In this document: positions 57,201-64,000 of the stretch, piece by piece
Numbering within the stretch: the first letter of the stretch is position 1
Layout of the letters: each line of letters starts with the position of its first letter
Assembly: GCF_042433055.1 (NCBI RefSeq)
Contig: NZ_JBHLWB010000003.1
Coordinates: 124,001-188,000 of the forward strand
Length of the DNA: 64,000 nucleotides
DNA from: Gallibacterium trehalosifermentans
GTDB taxonomy: Bacteria > Pseudomonadota > Gammaproteobacteria > Enterobacterales > Pasteurellaceae
Reading direction: 5' to 3'
Translations under genes and position numbers: made by a program
The notes under the pieces: generated by a model
The model's input: the letters and a program-made list of their open reading frames with translations, nothing else
Told to the model about the DNA's origin: nothing
Database searches by the model: none

Positions 57201-58934
57201 ATGAGAAAGCGGCTTTTCTCGGCTTATAAACTAGGATTACAAGGATTAATCTGCTGTTTTCTGCTATTTGCTATGACGGCAATGGCAGATACTAAATTTA
57301 ATTTAAGTCCACTATTTATTCAGCTTTCTGATGCGATGAGTGCCGTGAAAGAGAGTAATCCTGAACAAGCGAAACAAGATATTGAGCAAATTAAGCAGCA
57401 ATTTTTGGCTATTCCTGAACATACCTCACCAGCAGGACGAGTTGTTCTAGAAAAACTCACTGATGCATTGGAAACGACAAAAATAGAACAGTTTAATGCG
57501 CTGTCTTCGGCGATGTTGGCGTTTGATAAGGAGCAACACCCATTAGATGTGAACGAGCAAAAACAACGTTTTAAAAAGCGCATTGTGCCAGCATTCACGC
57601 ATTGGCAAACAGTCGTTGCTGAAAATAAAGCACAACCTGATGTTGTAATTTTAAAACAGCAATATCGTTTATTTAATAGTGTTTGGACAAAAAATGAACG
57701 TTTAGTGCGTGATGTGGATATGAGCTATTATGGCAAAATTGAAACATCACTAGCATTACTACGGGTAGCGATTGAAACGGAGCCCTTAGATTATCAACGT
57801 GTAGAACAACATACGCAAAAAATTGCTGATCAATTTACTGATTTTCTTTCAGGAAAAACAACAGAAGCGGTTACGAGCAATTATCAATTAAGTGATGGTA
57901 TAGCTCTTTTACAAGAGGGATTACAGGCTTTCCAACAACAAGATAATACGACTGCTCAAGCAAAACTCACGACTTTTATTGAAATCTGGCCAAGTATTGA
58001 GGGCGAAGTGAGTACCAGAAATGGTTCACTCTATACCCGAGTTGAAAGTGAAATTCCTGTGATTTTAGCGAAAGGACAAGAAGTTAAGCATCAAGCTAAT
58101 TTGCAGCAAATTATCGATCAATTAGCACAGATTAATCCAGCAGCAAGCTATACAGCATTAGATGCGATGCTGATTTTATTGCGTGAGGGGCTAGAGGCAT
58201 TATTGGTTGTGATGGCATTAGTGAGTGCATTGCGGGTAGCGAATCGTCCTCAAGGTTATAAATGGGTGAGTGGTGGCGTAGTAGCAGGATTACTCCTCAG
58301 TTTAGTGGCCGCTTTTGCTTTACAGCGTTTATTCCCAACAACCAGTTCAGGAACTCATCGAGAAATTATTGAGGGTGGGGTGGGGATTGTTGCGGTACTT
58401 ATGATTTTAACCATAGGTGCGTGGTTACACAGTAAATCTTCATTGAAAGCATGGCAGGCTTATATTAAAAAACATATGAGCAAAGCTTTAACCACAGGTA
58501 GTTTTGTTTCCTTATTTGCGTTAAGTTTCTTATCTGTTTTTCGTGAGGGAGCCGAAACCATTTTATTTTATGTCGGGATTTTGCCAAATATTAGTACAGA
58601 ATCTTTTGCCTTAGGCGTGGGGATTGCTGTTGTTATTTTGGCAATTTTATCCGTCGTTATTTTAAAAACTTCGGTGAAATTGCCTGTTCCGACCATGTTT
58701 AAGATTCTAACTGTTGTGTTATACGTTTTAGGCTTTAAGATTCTTGGTGTTAGTGTTCATGCCTTACAATTAACCAAGGTATTGCCAACAACGATTCTTG
58801 ATGGGGTGCCAAATGTGGAGTGGTTAGGTTTTTATGCAACGTTAGAAACAGTCATTGCGCAATTTGTTTATATTGGGGTAATTTTGTTGTTGCAGAGATG
58901 GTTACAGCATCGGCATGAAGCGATCACAGTGTAA
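57201..58934 (+). CDS. efeU: FTR1-family iron permease with N-terminal periplasmic domain
   Basis: Inner-membrane iron permease, 577 residues. A signal/anchor (about 10-30) is followed by about 280 residues of helical periplasmic sequence. The FTR1 domain (about 310-560) has seven helices and the two REXXE iron motifs REGLE (LLREGLEALLVV) and REGAE (FREGAETILFY). E. coli EfeU has only about 276 residues and no such extension. The extra domain may receive iron from EfeO. Stop codon followed by terminator. Confidence 0.92.
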   Translation: MRKRLFSAYKLGLQGLICCFLLFAMTAMADTKFNLSPLFIQLSDAMSAVKESNPEQAKQDIEQIKQQFLAIPEHTSPAGRVVLEKLTDALETTKIEQFNALSSAMLAFDKEQHPLDVNEQKQRFKKRIVPAFTHWQTVVAENKAQPDVVILKQQYRLFNSVWTKNERLVRDVDMSYYGKIETSLALLRVAIETEPLDYQRVEQHTQKIADQFTDFLSGKTTEAVTSNYQLSDGIALLQEGLQAFQQQDNTTAQAKLTTFIEIWPSIEGEVSTRNGSLYTRVESEIPVILAKGQEVKHQANLQQIIDQLAQINPAASYTALDAMLILLREGLEALLVVMALVSALRVANRPQGYKWVSGGVVAGLLLSLVAAFALQRLFPTTSSGTHREIIEGGVGIVAVLMILTIGAWLHSKSSLKAWQAYIKKHMSKALTTGSFVSLFALSFLSVFREGAETILFYVGILPNISTESFALGVGIAVVILAILSVVILKTSVKLPVPTMFKILTVVLYVLGFKILGVSVHALQLTKVLPTTILDGVPNVEWLGFYATLETVIAQFVYIGVILLLQRWLQHRHEAITV

Positions 58935-58945
58935 ACATAATAGAT

Positions 58946-58970
58946 AAGGGAGCTTTGTTAGCTCCCTTTG
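58946..58970 (+). terminator. efe operon terminator
   Basis: AAGGGAGC / GCTCCCTT stem with 7-base loop and short T stretch, 11 bp after efeU. Confidence 0.88.
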
Positions 58971-59031
58971 CTTTTGGTCATTCTCATATTCGTTTACAAT
59001 GTTGTGTGTTGCTCTAAAGGTAGGAAAAATT

Positions 59032-62000
59032 ATGTTTACGGTCTATTACGCAAATCAGTTGGAATATCAAAAACAGTTATTAATTCATTTATTAGAAGTA
59101 CAGCCATTATCCGATCCTTTTGCTAGCAATATTATTTTAGTCCAAAGCCCTGGCATGGCGCAGTGGTTACAAATCCAATTAGCTGACCATTTTGGCATTG
59201 CGGCAAATTTTTCTTTTCCAATGCCCTCAAGTTTTATTTGGTCATTGTATAAAGAGAGTATTCCGAGTGTAGGTGAACAAAATTTATTTAGCAAAGAAGC
59301 GTTAGTCTGGCGCTTAATGCGTATTCTACCTGCTTTATTAGATTTGCCTGCCTTTAACAGTTTGCGTGATTACTTAGGTGATAATTTTTCACAATTAAAA
59401 CTGTTTCAATTAGCGGAAAAAATAGCTGATCTGTTTGACCAATATTTGGTATATCGACCTGATTGGATCAACCAATGGGAAGCAGGCGAAACTGCATCGT
59501 TACAGCAAAAAATAGCCGAGCAAATTGCCGCACGTTATCAACCCATTTTATCCTCTATTATGCAAGATTTTGCATGGCAGACGATTTTATGGCAAAAACT
59601 GGTAGCAGATATTCAACAGAGTAGTGAGAGTGAGGTGGTTTGGCACCGTGCAAATTTATATCAAACCTATTTGCAGCAACTCTCTCAAGGTTATCGTCCG
59701 AAACATTTACCAAAACGTATTTGTGTTTTTGGTATTTCAGCTCTTCCTCCAATGTTCTTAACGTTATTGAAAGCATTAAGCGACTATACTGATATTCATC
59801 TCTTTTTTAATACTCCAAGTCGTTATTATTGGGGAGATCTGCTAGATCATCGCTATCTGGAAAAGTTAAAAATTAAGCAGTTAAAACAGACTGATAGCAA
59901 ACAACAGATAATAAAAACAATCTATGATGAATCACTGACCGTTGGACATTCTTTATTGGCATCTTGGGGGAAACTTGGACGAGATTTTTTATATTCATTG
60001 ACTCAATTAGAACCGCAAGAAGTTGAACTCTATCTTGCTCCTGAGGGCAATGGATTATTACAACAATTACAACGAGAAATTTTAGAATTAAATTATACAG
60101 ATGCCAGATCCTTACATTATCAACTGGGCGATAACTCGTTAAGTTTTCATGCTTGTCATAGCCCAATGCGCGAAGTAGAAGTTTTGCATGATAATTTATT
60201 AGCCATGTTTGCGGAAGATCCGCATTTAACGCCAAAGGATATTGTGGTGATGGTGGCGGATATTGATCGTTATACACCCTATATCCAAGCTGTTTTTTCC
60301 CAATATCACCAAACCGATAAGCGCCATATTCCATTTGCGATTTCTGACCGAAAAATCACCGAAAGTGATGTCGTGATTGCCACATTCTTGCAGCTTTTTA
60401 CCTTAAAAGAATCATTGTTTTCAGTGGAAAATGTGTTGGCATTATTAGATGTAGAATGTATTCGTCAACGTTTTGCACTGGAACTTGAAGAGCTTAATAC
60501 GATTCGCGAGTGGGTAACTCAGGCAGGCGTGCGCTATGGTTTGACGAAACATGAGCAAGAAGCAACAAACTATAACGCATGGCAAAATGGAATTGAGCGC
60601 TTGCTATTAGGCTATGCGTTAACTAATGAATCTGGCGTATGGCAAGATAGTGTTGGCTTTGATTATAGTAACGGTTTACAGGCGAAAATAACGGGGAAAT
60701 TAGCAAATTTTATTGAAGCATTACAAGCATGGTATCAACAATTACAACAGGAGTTATCGCTTGAACAGTGGCGAGAGGAGATTATAGGTTGCATTGAAAC
60801 CTTTTTTACGACAAGCGAAACTGGCGTTGTGGCATTATTAAAACAAACGGTTCATCAAGTGCTAGATACCGCATTACAGAATGGTTATCAAGATCTGTTA
60901 GATGCGGAAGTGATTAGTGAATTGTTGCAAACAAAATTAAATGAACAAGAAAATAGTGTGCATTTTTTGATGGGGCAACTCAATTTTTGTACATTATTAC
61001 CAATGCGAGCAATTCCGTTTAAAGTCATTTGTTTGTTGGGCATGAATGAGGGGGATTTTCCTCGCCAGTTATCAAGTAACAGTTTTGATGTGATGCAATA
61101 TCAACCACAAAAAGGCGATCGTGTTCGGCGGGAAGATGATAGTTATCTCTTTCTTGAAGCTTTGTTATCAGCAAGAGAGAAACTTTATATCAGCTATGTG
61201 GGTTATTCTATAATAGACAATACAGCTTATGAACCATCGGTATTGGTAGGGCAACTATTAGATTATTTACAACATCATTTGGCGCAGCCTGACGCGCTGG
61301 ATCAACTGAAATTTACTTATCCAGCGACTATTTTTAGTGCAAATAACTTTACCGCCCCACATTTTTCATATTCAAGAGAATGGGCGGCAGTGGCGCAAGC
61401 ACAAAGAGCAAGTAAACAACTGACGCCATTTATTACTGCTTTGACAGAACAGATTGAGGAAGAACGATCAGTAATCACCATCGACTTGGAGAAGTTAATT
61501 CAGTTTATCATTGATCCACAACGTGATTTCTTTGAAAAAAGATTAGGCGTTTATCTTAATCAGCAATATGACAACTTGGCAGAAAGTGAACAATTTGTTT
61601 TAGATAATTTATCGCAATATCGTTTAAAAGAGCGCTTGTTACAGCAAGAATCAACCCAATGGGAAGAGGTATTTGCCAAAGCCATGCGAGAAGGCATTTT
61701 ACCTCGAGCAGGATTTGCCTTTTTACAACAAGCAGAACTTGAACAGAGCTGTGCGGCATTATGGCAAGTTATTGCTGAATATCGCTCATCTCCAGCAACT
61801 TCACTGCATATTGAACACACTTTTACGGTTGGACAACAAGAGGTAATCTTACAAGGACAGATTGATTCATTGTATCAACAGCAATTTGTTGATTGGCGTG
61901 CTGGAAAAATCCGAGCAAAAGAACAGATTCGAGTTTGGATTTATCATTTACTCTTATCTATTGAGGGCATTGAACAACCCACTCTCTATTTTGGTTTAGA

Positions 62001-62334
62001 TAAGGGAGCGGTGTGTTCCTTAACATTAACGCCATTATCTGCTGAAGTGGCATTAGAACAATTACAGATTTATATCCAAGACTATCTTGCTGCGCAACAA
62101 CAAATTTGTTTAGTGCCAACCCATGATTTAGTAACATTACAAAAATTATTTAGCGGGGAACCTGAACAGGTTGACACCTTAATAGATGAATTAAATAAAG
62201 TGGATCAATACAATAAAAAATATCCATATTGGCAACGCTTGTTAGTCCAAACACCTACATTAGATTATGCAGCGATTAAGACACAGTTTGCCCGTTGGTT
62301 TACATTATTACTTAACTGCCTCGATACAAAATAG
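59032..62334 (+). CDS. recC: RecBCD enzyme subunit RecC
   Basis: Subunit of the double-strand-break repair helicase-nuclease that recognises Chi-type sequences. ATG 59032 (MFTVYYANQLEYQ, 1100 residues) agrees with E. coli RecC and is preceded by AGGAAAAATT; an upstream ATG at 58999 would add 11 residues. Family markers include ILVQSPGMAQWLQIQLADHFGI, KIADLFDQYLVYRPDWI and LLGMNEGDFPRQ. No recB or recD lies directly after it, so it is separated from the other subunit genes or they lie elsewhere, as in several Pasteurellaceae. Confidence 0.95.
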   Translation: MFTVYYANQLEYQKQLLIHLLEVQPLSDPFASNIILVQSPGMAQWLQIQLADHFGIAANFSFPMPSSFIWSLYKESIPSVGEQNLFSKEALVWRLMRILPALLDLPAFNSLRDYLGDNFSQLKLFQLAEKIADLFDQYLVYRPDWINQWEAGETASLQQKIAEQIAARYQPILSSIMQDFAWQTILWQKLVADIQQSSESEVVWHRANLYQTYLQQLSQGYRPKHLPKRICVFGISALPPMFLTLLKALSDYTDIHLFFNTPSRYYWGDLLDHRYLEKLKIKQLKQTDSKQQIIKTIYDESLTVGHSLLASWGKLGRDFLYSLTQLEPQEVELYLAPEGNGLLQQLQREILELNYTDARSLHYQLGDNSLSFHACHSPMREVEVLHDNLLAMFAEDPHLTPKDIVVMVADIDRYTPYIQAVFSQYHQTDKRHIPFAISDRKITESDVVIATFLQLFTLKESLFSVENVLALLDVECIRQRFALELEELNTIREWVTQAGVRYGLTKHEQEATNYNAWQNGIERLLLGYALTNESGVWQDSVGFDYSNGLQAKITGKLANFIEALQAWYQQLQQELSLEQWREEIIGCIETFFTTSETGVVALLKQTVHQVLDTALQNGYQDLLDAEVISELLQTKLNEQENSVHFLMGQLNFCTLLPMRAIPFKVICLLGMNEGDFPRQLSSNSFDVMQYQPQKGDRVRREDDSYLFLEALLSAREKLYISYVGYSIIDNTAYEPSVLVGQLLDYLQHHLAQPDALDQLKFTYPATIFSANNFTAPHFSYSREWAAVAQAQRASKQLTPFITALTEQIEEERSVITIDLEKLIQFIIDPQRDFFEKRLGVYLNQQYDNLAESEQFVLDNLSQYRLKERLLQQESTQWEEVFAKAMREGILPRAGFAFLQQAELEQSCAALWQVIAEYRSSPATSLHIEHTFTVGQQEVILQGQIDSLYQQQFVDWRAGKIRAKEQIRVWIYHLLLSIEGIEQPTLYFGLDKGAVCSLTLTPLSAEVALEQLQIYIQDYLAAQQQICLVPTHDLVTLQKLFSGEPEQVDTLIDELNKVDQYNKKYPYWQRLLVQTPTLDYAAIKTQFARWFTLLLNCLDTK

Positions 62335-62342
62335 GAAAAGAG

Positions 62343-62369
62343 AAGCCCTATGGAGAATATAGGGCTTTG
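62343..62369. terminator. Terminator after recC
   Basis: AAGCCCTAT / ATAGGGCTT stem, 7-base loop, ending GGCTTT; in the short gap between the convergent recC and SMP-30 genes. Confidence 0.8.
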
Positions 62370-62381
62370 GGCGAATAAATT

Positions 62382-63302
62382 TTATTGTGAGTGATGGCAA
62401 TTATTATATTGGAAGCCTGCTGTGTTCAGCGTGATACGATATAAACTATTGGTCGCAGTGATATATAACTGGTTCTGTTTTTGCCCCCCTAAAGTACAAT
62501 TAGAAACCGTTTTGCCAAGATAAATTTTGGCAATATATTCTCCCTGCGGTGTAATAACGAGAACGCCGTTATCACAACTACAATAGATTAGCCCTTGCTT
62601 ATCAACACAGAAACCATCAGGGATACCTGGCGAAATTTCACATATTGTGCGGCGATTTTCTAGGGTATGTCCAACGACATCAAAGGCAACTAAGTGATGT
62701 AGCCCTTGTTGAGAAAATTCAACACTAGACATATCTGCTACATAAAGTGTTTTTTCGTCAGGTGAGAAAAACAGTCCATTTGGACGCATGGTGTTAAAAG
62801 TGGCAAGATAGGTGGTGTTATCTTGTGGAACATAGCAATAAACATAGCAACCAATAATTTCGCTTGGCGCTTGATAGCCTTCGTGGTTGCTTAAAATGCC
62901 ATAAGGTGGGTCAGTAAACCAAATCGTACCATCAGATTTTACAACAACATCGTTAGGCGAGTTTAAGCGTTTTCCTGCGAAGTTATTGGTGAGTATAGAG
63001 AAATTCCCTTGTGTATCGGTATGACTAATTGCTCGGCTGCCATGTTGACAGGTAACTAATGAACCATCAGGTAAGATAGCATTACCATTAGCAAAATCTG
63101 AGGGTGAACGGAATAAAGATGTCCCCAGATTTTCTTGCCATTTATACATACAATTACCTTTCACATCACTAAAGATAACGGCATTTTCTTTCGGTATCCA
63201 GACAGGACCTTCTGCCCAAATGGCTTGATTGAATAATTCTTCTATCACAACATTATCAGGAAATAAATGTTTGTAGGCAGAATGATAAAGTTCAATACGC
63301 AT
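62382..63302 (-). CDS. SMP-30/gluconolactonase family protein
   Basis: Six-bladed beta-propeller lactonase-like protein of 306 residues. The family pattern LFNQAIWAEGPVWIPKE near the N-terminus supplies the metal-binding Glu, RLNSPNDVVVKSDGTIWFTDPPYG the Asn, and RPNGLFFSPDEKTLYVAD and GIPDGFCVDKQG the further Asn/Asp. No signal peptide, so cytoplasmic. It follows a sugar-type ABC binding-protein gene on the same strand, which suggests hydrolysis of a sugar lactone formed from the imported sugar. Exact substrate unknown. Confidence 0.87.
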   Translation of the reverse strand: MRIELYHSAYKHLFPDNVVIEELFNQAIWAEGPVWIPKENAVIFSDVKGNCMYKWQENLGTSLFRSPSDFANGNAILPDGSLVTCQHGSRAISHTDTQGNFSILTNNFAGKRLNSPNDVVVKSDGTIWFTDPPYGILSNHEGYQAPSEIIGCYVYCYVPQDNTTYLATFNTMRPNGLFFSPDEKTLYVADMSSVEFSQQGLHHLVAFDVVGHTLENRRTICEISPGIPDGFCVDKQGLIYCSCDNGVLVITPQGEYIAKIYLGKTVSNCTLGGQKQNQLYITATNSLYRITLNTAGFQYNNCHHSQ

Positions 63303-63357
63303 TGTTTATCTTTCCATATGAGAAAAGGGTTACATAGGCAACCCTTTAATGATTACA

Positions 63358-64000
63358 TTATTTCACACCCCAAATTGCTTTGTAGGCTTCTTTATAGCCA
63401 TTTTGTGGGTCATACATATTTTTATCCCCACCGTCATAAGAAATATTTTCTTTGGTAACGAGATGAACAGGGGTTACATAACCCGATGGTTTTTGTCCAG
63501 CAAATGCACGATTTAATTCATCAACTAATTGCCAGCCGTGGAGATTTAATGGTTCTGGTACAGTCGCAATTTGGTACTCACCATTACGAATTCGTTGATA
63601 AGCGGTTACTGATCCATCACCAGCAGAAATATTATGTGGATACGCTTCACCTTTTATCCCAGCAGTACGCAAAGAAGGGGCCATAAAATCAAAATAAAGA
63701 TCATTTATTGCGAGGGTATATTGGAAATCATCTTTATATTTTTGCAATGTACTGAATGTCAGGCTAGGCATACGACTGGACGTGTCCGCTAATGGTGTAT
63801 CAATAAATTCTAACACTTGACAAGTTTTGCATTCCTCAATGGTTTCTTTCATCACATTAGCTTTGCGTAAGGCAATTTCATATAAAGAGTCCGTTAGAAT
63901 GACTACTTTTGCTTTCCCATTAGATTGGGCAATCGCTAATAAGGCAGATAACTTCGCAATTTGGTCTGAATCAGAAGTAACATTGTAGAAAATATTATAT
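63358..64000 (-). CDS. Sugar-type ABC transporter periplasmic binding protein, C-terminal part
   Basis: The gene runs off the right end of the window; 213 codons and the stop are visible. Its frame is open from 64000 without a break, so the Met codons near 63855 are internal. The sequence has the type I periplasmic binding fold (NGKAKVVILTDSLYE, DDFQYTLAINDLYFDF, VPEPLNLHGWQLVDELNRA) and ends with KEAYKAIWGVK, like RbsB-family sugar binding proteins. Permease and ATPase genes should lie further upstream outside the window. It is 55 bp ahead of the SMP-30 gene. Confidence 0.82.
   Translation of the reverse strand, partial: YNIFYNVTSDSDQIAKLSALLAIAQSNGKAKVVILTDSLYEIALRKANVMKETIEECKTCQVLEFIDTPLADTSSRMPSLTFSTLQKYKDDFQYTLAINDLYFDFMAPSLRTAGIKGEAYPHNISAGDGSVTAYQRIRNGEYQIATVPEPLNLHGWQLVDELNRAFAGQKPSGYVTPVHLVTKENISYDGGDKNMYDPQNGYKEAYKAIWGVK

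Overview
The window is AT-rich gammaproteobacterial DNA, most likely from a member of the Pasteurellaceae. The evidence is Haemophilus-like protein sequences and start sites, an E. coli/Haemophilus-type str operon, a chromosomal F17-like chaperone-usher cluster, and typical Pasteurellaceae gene blocks (coaBC-dut-slmA, menA-rraA, tusDCB-rpsLG-fusA-tuf). Gallibacterium is my best guess at genus because of the F17-like fimbriae, but that is inference.

Layout. 1-2.2 kb: end of an L-fucose operon (fucU', fucA, fucP). 2.2-6.9 kb, minus strand: a complete sorbitol PTS operon (srlA-srlE-srlB-srlD-fsa-srlM-srlR) with a class-II-like CRP promoter and an embedded fructose-6-phosphate aldolase. 7.4-11.6 kb: gltS and clpB, the latter with a clear sigma-32 promoter. 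12.0-17.2 kb: a four-gene fimbrial operon whose promoter has an uninterrupted C12 tract between a near-consensus CRP site and the -10 box. 17.7-29 kb: mostly core genes (sprT, an opacity-type porin, htpG, radC, coaBC, dut, slmA, yheU, crp, a methyltransferase, trmO, menA, rraA). 29.3-39.6 kb is accessory: a hemerythrin-type di-iron protein, an orphan Crp/Fnr regulator, a TSUP exporter, an anaerobic sulfatase-maturating enzyme, and two divergent, translationally coupled symporter-sulfatase pairs with two perfect-core CRP sites between them. 39.8-54.3 kb: eptA-like gene, an ABC exporter, mazG, uspA, slyX, fkpA, yheO, the str operon and rep. 54.5-59 kb: tRNA-Ser(GCT), two identical tRNA-Arg(ACG), an 18-copy heptamer tandem repeat, and the efeO-efeB-efeU iron operon. 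The window ends with recC, an SMP-30 family gene and a truncated sugar-binding protein gene.

The most interesting signals are: (i) the C12/CRP fimbrial promoter, a probable phase-variation switch; (ii) 18 uninterrupted ATTTGCC units directly upstream of the efe promoter; (iii) the sulfatase island, which reads as import of a sulfated small molecule, cytoplasmic desulfation, and possibly export of the released oxyanion; (iv) a family of four modular dispersed repeats with 21-bp terminal inverted repeats, each placed just after a gene terminator and in two cases flanked by duplicated terminators.

Fucose and sorbitol use, sulfated-substrate use and an F17-type lectin fimbria together suggest a mucosal commensal or pathogen living on host glycans. 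CRP sites upstream of the sorbitol, sulfatase and fimbrial genes, with crp itself in the window, suggest shared catabolite control.
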